A stretch of DNA of 64,000 nucleotides. It comes from Ottowia flava (lineage in GTDB: Bacteria > Pseudomonadota > Gammaproteobacteria > Burkholderiales > Burkholderiaceae_C). Shown piece by piece: positions 15,274-24,601 of the stretch (the first letter of the stretch is position 1; each line of letters starts with the position of its first letter). The translations under genes and the position numbers were made by a program. The notes below the pieces were generated by a model, which saw only the letters and a program-made list of their open reading frames with translations, was not told where the DNA came from and made no database searches. Location of the stretch: NCBI RefSeq assembly GCF_042680565.1, contig NZ_JBHUEJ010000015.1:363905-427904 (forward strand), written 5' to 3'.

Positions 15274-16733
15274 CACCGCCTCCAGAACTGGGGAGTGAAC
15301 AGCACCATGACCGACAGCAATTCCAGCCGCCCGAGCAGCATGGCGATGGTGCAGATCCAGATCTGGAAGTCGGTCAGCGCGCCGTAGTTGCCTGCCGGCC
15401 CCACCTTGCCCATGCCTGGGCCGATGTTGTTGAGGTTGCCGACCACGGCGGTGAAGGCGGTCACCACGTCCAGGCCCGAAGCCAGCATCAGCATGGTCAG
15501 CCCGACCATCACGCCGCCGTAGATCAGCATGTAGGCCATCACGGCCCAGATCACGTCGGTCGGCACGGTCACGTTGCCCAGCGCAATCGGGCGCACGATG
15601 CGCGGGTGCAGGATGCGCACCAGCTCGCGCTGCGCGAGCTTGATCAACACCAGCATGCGCACCATCTTGATGCCGCCGCCCGTGGAGCCCGCGCACGACG
15701 CAAAACAGCCCAGAAACAGCAGCAGCACCGGCACGAAGGACGGCCACAGCAGGTAATCGGTGGTGGCGTAGCCGGTGGTGGTGGCGACCGACACCACCTG
15801 GAAGGCTGCCTGCCGGATCGCGGTGGCGAAGTCGGGGTACTCCTGGTGGATTAGCAGCATCAGCGTGACCACGACGGACGACAGCAGCAGCACCATCACA
15901 TAGGCACGCACTTCGGCATCGCGCGTCACCGGGTGCAGCGAGCGCTGGCGCCACACCAGGAAGTAGCGCGCAAAGCTGATGCCGGCCAGCGTCATGAACA
16001 CCACGGCCATCCACTCCAGCGTGGGCGAATTCCAGTAGCCGAAGCTGTCGTCGTGCGATGACAGGCCGCCCAGCCCCACGGTCGTGCACATGTGCATGAA
16101 GGCATCGGGCCAGCTCATGCCGCCCCAGCGGTAGGCCAGCATGCAGCTGAGCGACAGCACGAAGTACACGCCCCACAGGCCGCGCGCGGTCTCGGCGATG
16201 CGCGGCGTCAGGCGCTGCTCCTTCATCGGGCCGGGCATCTCGGCCTTGTAGAGCTGGGTGCCCCCCAGGCCCAGCAGCGGCAGCACGGCCACCGCCAGCA
16301 GCATCACGCCCAGGCCACCGATCAGCTGCAGAAAGCAGCGCCAGATGTTGACCGACGGCGCCAGCAGATCCAGCCCCGCGAGCGAGGTGGCGCCGGTGGC
16401 GGTCAGGCCGCTCATGGCTTCGAAATACGCGTCGGTGAAGCCGATGCCGTGCACCACGAACAGCAGCGGCAGCGCCGCGTAGGCCGGCAGCACCACCCAC
16501 ACCAGCGTGACCAGCAGGAAGCCGTCGCGCACCGACAGCTCACGCGACGCGTGCCGTGTGCGCCACCACAGCCAGGTGCCGGTGGCCAGCGTGAACAGAA
16601 AGCACCAGGCCCACACGCGCGTGTTCTGGCCGCCCTCGCCCACCCAGTCCCACGCCATCGGCACGAAGAAGGCGAACGAGAACCCCATGATCACCCATGA
16701 GAGCACGAGAAAGGTGGCGGCAAAGCGCTTCAT
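15273..16733 (-). CDS. trkH: Trk potassium uptake system membrane subunit TrkH
   Basis: Inner-membrane K+ channel/transporter subunit, 486 residues, with repeated membrane-pore-membrane units. Filter-like loops are visible in GLTATGATSL, CTTVGLGGLS, TTTGYATTDY and GNLNNIGPGMG. Works with the cytoplasmic ring-former TrkA, whose gene lies immediately upstream (18 bp gap) on the same strand. The genes form a trkA-trkH-HAD operon. Confidence 0.95.
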   Translation of the reverse strand: MKRFAATFLVLSWVIMGFSFAFFVPMAWDWVGEGGQNTRVWAWCFLFTLATGTWLWWRTRHASRELSVRDGFLLVTLVWVVLPAYAALPLLFVVHGIGFTDAYFEAMSGLTATGATSLAGLDLLAPSVNIWRCFLQLIGGLGVMLLAVAVLPLLGLGGTQLYKAEMPGPMKEQRLTPRIAETARGLWGVYFVLSLSCMLAYRWGGMSWPDAFMHMCTTVGLGGLSSHDDSFGYWNSPTLEWMAVVFMTLAGISFARYFLVWRQRSLHPVTRDAEVRAYVMVLLLSSVVVTLMLLIHQEYPDFATAIRQAAFQVVSVATTTGYATTDYLLWPSFVPVLLLFLGCFASCAGSTGGGIKMVRMLVLIKLAQRELVRILHPRIVRPIALGNVTVPTDVIWAVMAYMLIYGGVMVGLTMLMLASGLDVVTAFTAVVGNLNNIGPGMGKVGPAGNYGALTDFQIWICTIAMLLGRLELLSVMVLFTPQFWRR

Positions 16734-16751
16734 GTGACGGGGCGCTTGCGC

Positions 16752-18140
16752 TCAGAAGAAGGTGGCGCGCACCTGGAACAGCTTCTCCACCTCGCGCACC
16801 ATGCGCTTGTGCGGCAGGAAGATGATGACGTGGTCGTCGGTCTCGATCTCGACGTCGTGTGTCGGGATGACCACCCGCGCTTGGTTGCCGGCACCGCGCA
16901 CGATGCCGCCGATGCGCGCGCCCGGCGGCAGCGGAATCTGCTCGATGCGCCGCCCCACCAGGTGCGAGGTGCGCGCATCGCCGTGCGCCACCCCCTCCAG
17001 CGCCTCGGCCGTGCCGCGGCGCAGGCTGTGCACTGCGGCCACCGCGCCGCGCCGCACGTGCATCAGCAGCTCGCCGATCACGGCGTGCGAGGGCGAAATC
17101 GCGATGTCGATGGTGCTGCCCTGCATCATGTCGGCGTAGGCGCGGCGGTTGATCAGCGCCATCACGCGGCGCGCACCCATGCGCTTGGCCAGCATGGCCG
17201 ACATGATGTTGTCCTCGTCGTCGCTGGTCAGGGCGATGAACAGGTCCATGTCGCTGACGTTCTCGTCCAGCAGCAGCTCCTCGTCGGCACCGTCGCCTTC
17301 GAGCACCAGCATGTCGGGCGGCAGCTCGGACGCCAGGTATTCGCAGCGCTTGCGGTCGCGCTCGATCAGCTTGACCTCGCACTTGCCGATCAGGCTGCGC
17401 GCCAGCCGCAGGCCGACGCGGCCGCCGCCCGCAATCATCACGCGGCGCACCGGCCGGTCCGGGTTGCCGATGGCGTGCAGCGCGGCGCGCACGCCTTCGC
17501 GGGGCACCAGGATGAAGATCTCGTCGCCGGGAAAGACCTTGGTGTCGCCATCGATCAGCTGGTCTTGCTCGCCGCGGTACAGCGCGACGATGCGCACCGG
17601 CAGGTCGGGGTGCAGCGCGCGGAATTCGGCGATGGTGTGGTTGGCCAGCAGGCTGTCGTAGGCCACCCGCAGCGCGACCAGGTGCGCCTGCCCCTGCGAG
17701 AACTGCACCACCTGCAGCGCCTCGGGGTATTCGATGAGCAGGTGGATGTAGCGCGTGACCGAATTTTCGGGGCAGATCACGTGGTCGACCGCGAAACCGT
17801 CCTTTTCCAGCAGCTTGTCGCCGGTGGCGAACTCGGGCGAGCGCAGGCGCGCGATGGTGGTCGGGATACCAAACACGTCGTGCGCAATCTTGCAGGCCAC
17901 CAGGTTGGTCTCGTCCAGCGAGGTGGCGGCGATGAACAGGTCGCAGTCGTCCGCACCGGCGCCGCGCAGCACCGACGGCTGAATGCCGTTGCCGGCCACG
18001 CCGCGCAGTTCAACCCGCTCTTCCAGCGCGTGCAGGCGCTCCGGGTCGGGGTCGACCACGGTGATGTCGTTGGCCTCGGACGCCAGCGTCTCGGCCACGC
18101 TTTCGCCGACGCGCCCGGCGCCCAGAATGATGATTCTCAT
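16752..18140 (-). CDS. trkA: Trk potassium transporter regulatory subunit TrkA
   Basis: Cytoplasmic NAD(H)-binding gating ring of the K+ uptake system, 462 residues with two RCK (TrkA-N/TrkA-C) units. Rossmann loops: GAGRVGESVAE near 6-16 and GGGRVGLRLARSL near 236. The partner membrane subunit trkH follows at 18 bp. Repeat copy 5 lies just upstream of the start. Confidence 0.95.
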   Translation of the reverse strand: MRIIILGAGRVGESVAETLASEANDITVVDPDPERLHALEERVELRGVAGNGIQPSVLRGAGADDCDLFIAATSLDETNLVACKIAHDVFGIPTTIARLRSPEFATGDKLLEKDGFAVDHVICPENSVTRYIHLLIEYPEALQVVQFSQGQAHLVALRVAYDSLLANHTIAEFRALHPDLPVRIVALYRGEQDQLIDGDTKVFPGDEIFILVPREGVRAALHAIGNPDRPVRRVMIAGGGRVGLRLARSLIGKCEVKLIERDRKRCEYLASELPPDMLVLEGDGADEELLLDENVSDMDLFIALTSDDEDNIMSAMLAKRMGARRVMALINRRAYADMMQGSTIDIAISPSHAVIGELLMHVRRGAVAAVHSLRRGTAEALEGVAHGDARTSHLVGRRIEQIPLPPGARIGGIVRGAGNQARVVIPTHDVEIETDDHVIIFLPHKRMVREVEKLFQVRATFF

Positions 18141-18175
18141 CGCGCCACCCGCACCGCTTCAGGGGCGTTGTTAAC

Positions 18176-18230
18176 TTCTTTTTTCATAGCTGTCTGCGCA
18201 CGTCGCTCTAGGGCTGGAGCCCAAAAACAC
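18176..18230 (+). repeat. TAGCTGC interspersed repeat, copy 5
   Basis: Core CATAGCTGTCTGCGCACGTC followed by CTCTAGGGCTGGAGCCCAAA. Lies between ychJ-like and trkA genes; ends exactly at the stop of the ychJ-like gene. Confidence 0.7.
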
Positions 18231-18653
18231 CTAATACTGATCTCCGTCCACATACCACCAGCGCAGCACGCCAGCGGCGTCGGCGCGGCGCACGAAACGG
18301 CTGCGCTCGTGCAGCCGCACCGCCCGTCCCGCGACGCGCCAGCGCGCGACGAATTCCACTTCGGCCTGCTCCGCACCGGTCGCCTGGTGCGAACGCACCT
18401 CCAGCCCCAGCCACCTTGCGCCGGGGTCGAAGTCCAGCGCGGCCGGGCGCTGAGGCTCGGCCCAGGTCGCCAGCAGGTAGTCTGCCCGCTCAGCCACGAA
18501 GGCACTGTAGCGCGAGCGCATCAGGCTCTCCGCGTCCGGTGCGGGCAGCGTCCAGTCGTCCACATAGCGCCCGCAGCACGCCGCCCACGTCAGCGGCTGG
18601 CGCCGGGCGTTGTGGCGGCCACAGGGGCAGGAATCGGCGGCGCGCAGCGGCAT
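18231..18653 (-). CDS. YchJ family (UPF0225) SEC-C motif protein
   Basis: A 140-residue protein. The N-terminal metal-binding part SCPCG...WAACCGRYVD (Cys near 8, 10, 25, 26) resembles the SEC-C zinc finger, and MRSRYSAFV near 46 is the YchJ signature. The rest is an NTF2-like fold ending in LRWWYVDGDQY. Function unknown; the family is widespread and cytoplasmic. ATG 18653 is the family start. The stop codon abuts repeat copy 5. Confidence 0.88.
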   Translation of the reverse strand: MPLRAADSCPCGRHNARRQPLTWAACCGRYVDDWTLPAPDAESLMRSRYSAFVAERADYLLATWAEPQRPAALDFDPGARWLGLEVRSHQATGAEQAEVEFVARWRVAGRAVRLHERSRFVRRADAAGVLRWWYVDGDQY

Positions 18654-18701
18654 GGCTTGGGGCAAGATGGGGTATTCGCAAGCTATTGTCGGAGATTGGC
18701 C

Positions 18702-19199
18702 ATGTTCCAGATGAGTGTGCCGTGGTGGGAGTTCGTGGTGCGGGGCATCATCGTCTACGCCTTCCTGCTGGTGTTCCTGCGCCTGACCGGGCGGCGCCAG
18801 ATCGGGCAGTACGACCCCTTCGATCTGGTGCTGCTGCTGATCTTGTCCAACGCCGTGCAGAACAGCATGAACGGCGGCGACAACTCGCTGGTGGGCGGCA
18901 TGATTTCGGCGCTGACGCTGATCGCCTGCCACGTCGTGATGGCGCGCCTGTGCTGGCGCAACCGGCGCATCGCGCGCTGGATTGACGGCGCGCCGCAGAC
19001 GCTGATTCAGAAGGGCGAGCTGCGTGAGGACGTGATGCGGTCGGAACGGCTGACCGTCGACGACGTGCACGCCGCCCTGCGCGCCGCCGGTTGCCTGCAC
19101 ACGCACGAGGTGCAATTGGCCACCATCGAAACCAACGGCCAGATCACCGTGGTGCTGCGCAACCGCGACTCGCAGCGGGCGATGGACGCGGAAAGCTGA
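18702..19199 (+). CDS. DUF421 (YetF-like) membrane protein
   Basis: A 165-residue protein with two or three N-terminal membrane helices (about 10-75) and a cytoplasmic DUF421 domain. Family motifs: LRLTGRRQIGQYDPFDLVLLLILSNAVQN and the GELREDVMRSERLTVDDVHAALRAAG segment. YetF-type proteins are of unknown biochemical role, linked to sporulation or membrane functions in bacilli. ATG 18702 or the in-frame ATG 18711 may be used. Divergent from ychJ with a 48-bp gap. Confidence 0.88.
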   Translation: MFQMSVPWWEFVVRGIIVYAFLLVFLRLTGRRQIGQYDPFDLVLLLILSNAVQNSMNGGDNSLVGGMISALTLIACHVVMARLCWRNRRIARWIDGAPQTLIQKGELREDVMRSERLTVDDVHAALRAAGCLHTHEVQLATIETNGQITVVLRNRDSQRAMDAES

Positions 19200-19202
19200 C
19201 GT

Positions 19203-19265
19203 TTGCTACCCATTTGGTAGCTGCCTGCGCAGGTGGTTGTAGCGCCAAAGGCAGATTTCACCCAT
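19203..19265 (+). repeat. TAGCTGC interspersed repeat, copy 6
   Basis: Core GGTAGCTGCCTGCGCAGGTGG, then TTGTAGCGCCAAAGGCAGATT, one of the best full-length copies. Lies between two plus-strand genes. Confidence 0.8.
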
Positions 19266-19367
19266 ATTTCGCTTGACCCTGCGTGGCGACGCGCGCCCCA
19301 ACCGGCACGCGCCCAGCGAAATGTGAATGTTGTCCGCGCAGCCGCAATGCTCCGGCACAATCGGCGA

Positions 19368-20408
19368 ATGCTGAAAACAAAAATACACAGTCCTGACGCG
19401 ACGCTTCGACCCGCTTCCGGCCGCCGCGCCTGCCTGACCGCGCTGGGTGGCGCCCTGATGGCGGCCGGCTGCACCAGCCTGGGCATCAGCCCGCGGCCAA
19501 CGGCGGCGCTGATCCGGCTGGGCTTCGACCATGGCGGCGAAGCCATGGCGAAGGCCCTGGCCAAGCACGTGCCGGCGGGCGTGCACGAGGTGCTCGACGA
19601 GTCCTACGACGCCAGCGATGCCGACGCGCGGCTCGACGTGTTCACGCCCGCCGACGCGGCGCGCAGCGGACGCGCGCTGCCGACCATCGTCTGGGTCCAC
19701 GGCGGCGCCTGGGTGTCGGGCGACAAGGGGCAGGTGGCCAACTACCTGCGCATCCTGGCCAGCCACGGCTACACGGTGGTGGGTGTCAACTATTCCATCG
19801 CACCGCGCAAGATCTACCCCGAGCCGCTGCGCCAGATCGGCGCCGCGCTGCGCCACCTGCAGGCGCACGCCCAGCGTCTGCACGTGGACCCGCAGCGCAT
19901 CGTGCTGGCGGGCGACTCGGCCGGCGCGCAGCTGGCCGCGCAGGTCGCCAACCTGATCAGCGTGCCGACGTACGCGCGCGAGGTCGGTGTGGCGCCCACG
20001 CTGCAGCGCGCCCAGCTGCGCGGCGTGCTGTTGTATTGCGGTGCCTACGACATCGCCACCGTGGATTTCAAGGGGCCGTTCGGCCCCTTCCTGCAGACCG
20101 TGCTGTGGGCCTACGCGGGCGAGCGCGACTTCCTGAATGCGCCCAAGTTCCGCCCCGCGTCGGTGCTGCACTACGTCACGCGCGACTTCCCGCCGGCGTT
20201 CGTGTCGGCCGGCAACCACGACCCGCTGGAAAGCCAGTCGCGCGACTTGGTGGCCGCCCTCACCCGCCACGGCGTGCGCGTGGACAGCCAGTTCTACGCC
20301 AAGGACCACCAGCCCGCGCTGGGCCACGAGTACCAGTTCAACCTGGACCAGGACGACGGCCAGCGCGTGCTGCAGCGCTCGCTGCGTTTCCTGGCGGCCA
20401 TCGTTTAA
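19368..20408 (+). CDS. Alpha/beta hydrolase (HSL-type esterase), putative lipoprotein
   Basis: A 346-residue hydrolase of the hormone-sensitive-lipase type: oxyanion motif HGGAWVSG (near 107), nucleophile GDSAGAQLA (Ser near 185), Asp in NHDPLESQ (near 286) and His in ALGHEYQF (near 323). The N-terminus contains RRACLTALGGALMAAGC, with a possible lipobox (MAAGC), so it may be lipid-anchored. ATG 19368 is chosen because it precedes this signal; the in-frame extension to 19233 reads through repeat copy 6. Natural substrate unknown. Confidence 0.87.
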   Translation: MLKTKIHSPDATLRPASGRRACLTALGGALMAAGCTSLGISPRPTAALIRLGFDHGGEAMAKALAKHVPAGVHEVLDESYDASDADARLDVFTPADAARSGRALPTIVWVHGGAWVSGDKGQVANYLRILASHGYTVVGVNYSIAPRKIYPEPLRQIGAALRHLQAHAQRLHVDPQRIVLAGDSAGAQLAAQVANLISVPTYAREVGVAPTLQRAQLRGVLLYCGAYDIATVDFKGPFGPFLQTVLWAYAGERDFLNAPKFRPASVLHYVTRDFPPAFVSAGNHDPLESQSRDLVAALTRHGVRVDSQFYAKDHQPALGHEYQFNLDQDDGQRVLQRSLRFLAAIV

Positions 20409-20423
20409 GCGCACACGCTCTTC

Positions 20424-20492
20424 AATTAGCTACATTTAAGGTAGCTTCCTGCGCAATCTGGAAGCGGGCTACAGGCACTTTTTCCTGAAATT
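20424..20492 (+). repeat. TAGCTGC interspersed repeat, copy 7 (degenerate)
   Basis: AATTAGCTACATTTAAGGTAG then CTTCCTGCGCAATCTGGAAGC and a T-run. Lies between convergent genes; the core is diverged. Confidence 0.6.
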
Positions 20493-20523
20493 TCGAACAC
20501 GGCAAGGGCGCACCGAACACCGG

Positions 20524-21720
20524 TCACACCAGACCCAGATCGCGCGGCGTGACGCCCTCGAACACCTTGGCCAGTTGCGCCGGGCGCAGACCGAACTGGC
20601 GCGCAAACAGCCCGCCCAGCACCGCGCGGTATTCGTTCAGCACCGGGTAGTCGCGGTTCTGGAACAGGTGGGCAGCGTCGACCGGCACCTGCTCGCCCAC
20701 CACACGGCCACCGCGCACGCCGCCGCCCAACACCCAGTACACGGTGCCATGGCCGTGGTCGGTGCCGCGGTTGCCGTTCTGGCGGAAGGTGCGGCCAAAC
20801 TCGCTGAGCACCACCACGGTGGTGTCGCGCCAGGCCGGGCCCATGGCTTCGGCCAGTTGGGCCAAGCCTTGCCCCAGATCGCCCAGGCGCGTGGCCAGGT
20901 TGCCCTGGGCGCCCCCTTGGTTGACGTGCGTGTCCCAGCCGCCCACGTCGACGAAGCCGAGGTTGTAGCCGCTGGCCATCAAGCGGCCAATGCGCCGCGC
21001 CTCGGCGCCAAAGCCGCGCGCAGTGAGCGCGTTGCGGCCAGCCGCGTCCATCTCGTCCGCCAACTGACGCGCCACATTGGCACGCACCGCAAAGCCCTCC
21101 TGCACCGGGGCCGCCAGCGGCGTATCGTCGTACATGTCGGCGATCAGCTGGCGCTGGCGTGCGTCCAAAGCAGGCTTGCCGATTGCGCGCAGCGCCATGT
21201 TGGGCACCTGCAGACGCCCTTGCAGCGACAGCGGCAGCTGGTCGGTGAAAGCCATGGGCGCGGCTCCGTTGACCACCTCGGCCAAACGGCTGAGAAAGCC
21301 TGAGCGGTAGTTGCGCCGCCCGTCCAGCGGCTGGCCGAGCTCGATGCCGTCCTGGGTCTCGAAGTGGCTGCGCGAGGTGTCATCCGTGCCCGCAAAGGCG
21401 ACAAAGGCCAGCTCGCGCTTCTGGAACATCGGCCAAAGGCTGTTCTTGAGGGCCGGATGCAGTCCCCACTGCGCATCGAGCGGCAGCGCGGCCAGCGGAT
21501 CGGCCTCACCACCTGCGCCAGGCTTGGCGATCGCGATGTCAGGGCGGCTCTCGTAGTAGAAGCTGCTGCCCGTGGGCACCAGCAGGTTGCAGCCATCGTA
21601 CGCACCGCGCAGAAAGACGATCAGCAGGCGTGCGCTGGCGGCCGGCGCCGCCAGCAGGGCGCCAGCGCCCGCGGCGAGAGGCAGCGTGCCCAGGGTGTGG
21701 AGCAGTTGGCGGCGTTGCAT
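20524..21720 (-). CDS. DUF1501 (sulfatase-fold) exported protein
   Basis: A 398-residue protein with a Tat-like signal (MQRRQLLHTLGTLPLAAGAGALLAA, Ala-rich cleavage region). It has the DUF1501 body, distantly related to alkaline phosphatase/sulfatase folds: LLIVFLRGAYDG, TSRSHFETQDGIELG, GWDTHVNQGGAQGNL, VLSEFGRTFRQNGNRGTDHGHGTVYWVLGGGV. The Asp/His residues of these motifs could bind metal. DUF1501 and DUF1800 genes nearly always occur together, as here (38 bp downstream of the DUF1800 gene). Biochemical role unknown; probably periplasmic. Confidence 0.9.
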   Translation of the reverse strand: MQRRQLLHTLGTLPLAAGAGALLAAPAASARLLIVFLRGAYDGCNLLVPTGSSFYYESRPDIAIAKPGAGGEADPLAALPLDAQWGLHPALKNSLWPMFQKRELAFVAFAGTDDTSRSHFETQDGIELGQPLDGRRNYRSGFLSRLAEVVNGAAPMAFTDQLPLSLQGRLQVPNMALRAIGKPALDARQRQLIADMYDDTPLAAPVQEGFAVRANVARQLADEMDAAGRNALTARGFGAEARRIGRLMASGYNLGFVDVGGWDTHVNQGGAQGNLATRLGDLGQGLAQLAEAMGPAWRDTTVVVLSEFGRTFRQNGNRGTDHGHGTVYWVLGGGVRGGRVVGEQVPVDAAHLFQNRDYPVLNEYRAVLGGLFARQFGLRPAQLAKVFEGVTPRDLGLV

Positions 21721-21758
21721 GGCAAGTCCTTGAAGAATGCGGCGACTGGTCTGGCGCT

Positions 21759-23312
21759 TCAGCGGCGCATGAATTCCGGTGACGAGAGCAGCAAGGTGTT
21801 CCACTCGCCTGGCGTGCGGGCCTGCGCCAGCGCCTGACGGGTGCGCGCGCTCAGCGTGGCGGCGCCGGGTGCCTGCGCATACACCGCGCGTGCACCGGAC
21901 GGCGCGGCGGGTGCGCCAGCAGGCGCTTCCTCGCCCGGCGAACGTGCCAAGTCGGGCCGGCCAACGCCAAGGGACCGCGCGACCTCGAAACGCGTGGCCA
22001 TCTGCCCCGGGCTGGACCAGGCACCCTCTGAGAGCGGGTAGCCGTCGGGCGTCTGCCGGCCATACAGCGGCTCGCCCAGACGGTTGAGCCAGTTGAGCAC
22101 GGGTGCGGTGTTCATCAAGGGCGTATCGCCGTAGCTCAGCCGCAGCGCCGAGACGACGTAGCGCATCGGGTCCTTGAACTTGCGACCCGCCCCTTGCGCG
22201 AACTCGCTGGACGTGAACAGCGTGCGCAAGGTGGCGGCGATGTCGCCGTCGCTGCGCTGGAAGGTCTGCGCCATGCGCTCGATCAGCGCCGCCGGGGCGT
22301 CGTCGGCCAGCCAGTAGTGCGCGAGCTTGGTGCTGAGGTAGCGCGCCGTGGCAGGCGCGCGCACCAGACGATCCAGCGCCTCGTCCACCTCAGCCATGCC
22401 CTGGCCACGGATCGGCTGGCCAAGAAAGGTCTTCGGCTCCATGTCGTGGCGACGCGGGTTGAACTCGAACACGCCCTCGCGCACGTAGAGCGGCTGCAAC
22501 CGGGGCGGCAGGCGCGGCGGCTTGCGCGAAGCGTCGGTCTGCACGCCGACACCCGTGAGCACGCGCGCCAGCTCCTGTACATCGTGCTGGGTGTAGCCCG
22601 CGTCCACGCCCAGCGTGTGAAGCTCCATCAGCTCGCGTGCGTAGTTCTCGTTCAAGCGGCCAGCGGCGTTCTGCGCGTTGTCCAGAAACTGCAGCATCGC
22701 CGGGTGGCGCACCACGGCGCCCAGCAAATCGCGGAACCTGCCCAGCGCGTGCGCTCGGATGGCGCTGTCTTCGTAGTCGCCGACCATCGCGCGCACCAGG
22801 CCCTTGCCCTGGTAGACGCTGAAATGGTTGAGCCAGAACCAGGTCATCTGCTCCTGCACCTGGCGCGGCGAATAGACGGCGCGCAGCAGGTGGCGCTCGG
22901 CCGCTTCGCGCGCCAGTCGCGTCATCTCCTGCTGCCAGCGGCGGCGCTCGGCCGCCTTGGCTTCGTCGTCGGTCAGCGCGTTGGCCGCCTTGCGCTGCGC
23001 GGCCATGTCGGCCACCAGGGCCGGCATGGGGCGCTGGCTGATGGTCATGGCCTCAATGCGCGCCTGCACCTGTGTGGGCAAGACCAGCGGCGCGCTATCG
23101 GCCCGAAGCTGCGCATCGAGCCAAGCGGTCGTCGCACCGCGCGACAGCGCTGCTGGCAGGGAGGCTTCAACGCCCCAGGTGAGACGATCCGCGGCCTGAA
23201 GCGCGGCCGCTGGGCTGGCAGGCGCGGCAAGGGATGCGCACCCGCCGAGCAGTGCGGCAGCCAGCAGCAAGGGGGCGAACGGCGCACGTGGCGCAACGGA
23301 CAGACGAGGCAT
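21759..23312 (-). CDS. DUF1800 family protein, putative lipoprotein
   Basis: A 517-residue protein of the DUF1800 family: LTRLAREAAERHLLRAVYSPRQVQEQMTWFWLNHFSV, NENYARELMELHTLGVDAGYTQHDV and FEFNPRRHDMEPKTFLGQPI are recognisable. The N-terminus LLLAAALLGGC is a candidate lipobox. ATG 23312 starts MPRLSVAPRAPF; an upstream in-frame start at 23351 exists but places the signal too deep. Partner of the adjacent DUF1501 gene. Function unknown. Confidence 0.88.
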   Translation of the reverse strand: MPRLSVAPRAPFAPLLLAAALLGGCASLAAPASPAAALQAADRLTWGVEASLPAALSRGATTAWLDAQLRADSAPLVLPTQVQARIEAMTISQRPMPALVADMAAQRKAANALTDDEAKAAERRRWQQEMTRLAREAAERHLLRAVYSPRQVQEQMTWFWLNHFSVYQGKGLVRAMVGDYEDSAIRAHALGRFRDLLGAVVRHPAMLQFLDNAQNAAGRLNENYARELMELHTLGVDAGYTQHDVQELARVLTGVGVQTDASRKPPRLPPRLQPLYVREGVFEFNPRRHDMEPKTFLGQPIRGQGMAEVDEALDRLVRAPATARYLSTKLAHYWLADDAPAALIERMAQTFQRSDGDIAATLRTLFTSSEFAQGAGRKFKDPMRYVVSALRLSYGDTPLMNTAPVLNWLNRLGEPLYGRQTPDGYPLSEGAWSSPGQMATRFEVARSLGVGRPDLARSPGEEAPAGAPAAPSGARAVYAQAPGAATLSARTRQALAQARTPGEWNTLLLSSPEFMRR

Positions 23313-23461
23313 GGACGTTTCCGACGTAGTAGCGGCTGTGGGCGCTGCCACGGCAACGCATTCAAGCCTAGTCGGATAACGTCTGGCCGCAAGCGGTCGG
23401 GGGCCGCTCCTTACACTTTCAAGCCAACTTCACGCGCGCTTCACCGGCAGCGTGCGGCCAT

Positions 23462-24598
23462 TCACAGCGCGCGCTGGATAATGATCTTCTGCACGTCGCT
23501 CGTGCCTTCGTAGATCTGGCAGACGCGCACGTCGCGGTAGATGCGCTCGACCGGAAAGTCGTTGACGTAACCGTAGCCGCCCAGCGTCTGAATGGCCGCG
23601 CTGCAGACCTGCTCGGCCGTCTCGCTGGCGAACAGCTTGGCCATGGCCGCCTCCTTCAGACAGGGCAAGCCCGCATCGCGCAGCGCAGCGGCGTGCCAGA
23701 TCAGCTGGCGCGCCGCTTCGAGGCGCGTGGCGCAGTCGGCGAGCCGAAAGCCCACCGCCTGGTGGTTAAAGATGGCGGTGCCAAAGCTCTCGCGCTCCTT
23801 GGCGTACTGGATGGCCACTTCGAGCGCGCTGCGCGCCATGCCGACGCTTTGCGCGGCGATGCCGATGCGGCCACCCTCCAGCGCGCTGAGTGCGATACGG
23901 TAGCCCTCGCCTTCCTGGCCGATCAGGTTCTCGGCGGGCACGCGGCAGTTCTCGAGGTTGATCTGCGCTGTGTCGCTGCTGTGCTGGCCCAGCTTGTCTT
24001 CGAGGCGGGCGACGACCCAGCCGGTGTTGCCTAGGTTGTGGGTCGGCACGATGAAGGCGCTCATGCCCTTCTTGCCCGCCGACTTGTCGGTGACGGCGAT
24101 GACCACCGCCACGTGCCCGTTTTGCCCGCTGGTGATGAACTGCTTGACGCCATTGAGCACGTACTCATCGCCGTCACGAACCGCGGTGGTGCGCAGGCTG
24201 GACGCATCGCTGCCGACGTGCGGCTCGGTCAGCGCAAAGGCGCCCAGCATTTCGCCACGCGCGGCCGGCGCCAGCCATTGCTGTTTCTGTGCCTCGCTGC
24301 CATAGCGCATCAGGATGGCGTTGAACGGGCAGTTGGTCACGCTGATCGGCGTGCTGGTGCCCCCGTCCCCGGCGGCCACTTCCTCGAGCACCAGCGCGAG
24401 GGTCACGTAGTCAAGCCCCGCACCGCCATACTCTTCCGGTACGCAGATGCCGTAGCAGCCCAGTTCGGCCAGGCCCTGATGGGCGGCCTTGGGGAAGCTG
24501 TGCTCACGGTCCCATTGCGCGGCGTTCGGCCACAGCTGTTCCTGCGCGAAGGTGCGCACGGCATCGCGCACCATTTCCTGGTCGGTGGTCAACAACAT
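23462..24598 (-). CDS. Acyl-CoA dehydrogenase
   Basis: FAD-dependent acyl-CoA dehydrogenase of 378 residues, cytoplasmic. FAD-contact motifs: ALTEPHVGSDASSL near 131 and QTLGGYGYVNDFPVERIYRDVRVCQIYEGTSDVQ at the C-terminus, in which the Glu of YEGTS is the usual catalytic base of short/medium-chain members. PEEYGGAGLDYVT near 55. Chain-length specificity cannot be deduced. The M20 peptidase gene ends 3 bp upstream on the same strand; a functional link is not evident. Confidence 0.92.
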   Translation of the reverse strand: MLLTTDQEMVRDAVRTFAQEQLWPNAAQWDREHSFPKAAHQGLAELGCYGICVPEEYGGAGLDYVTLALVLEEVAAGDGGTSTPISVTNCPFNAILMRYGSEAQKQQWLAPAARGEMLGAFALTEPHVGSDASSLRTTAVRDGDEYVLNGVKQFITSGQNGHVAVVIAVTDKSAGKKGMSAFIVPTHNLGNTGWVVARLEDKLGQHSSDTAQINLENCRVPAENLIGQEGEGYRIALSALEGGRIGIAAQSVGMARSALEVAIQYAKERESFGTAIFNHQAVGFRLADCATRLEAARQLIWHAAALRDAGLPCLKEAAMAKLFASETAEQVCSAAIQTLGGYGYVNDFPVERIYRDVRVCQIYEGTSDVQKIIIQRAL

Positions 24599-24601
24599 GG
24601 C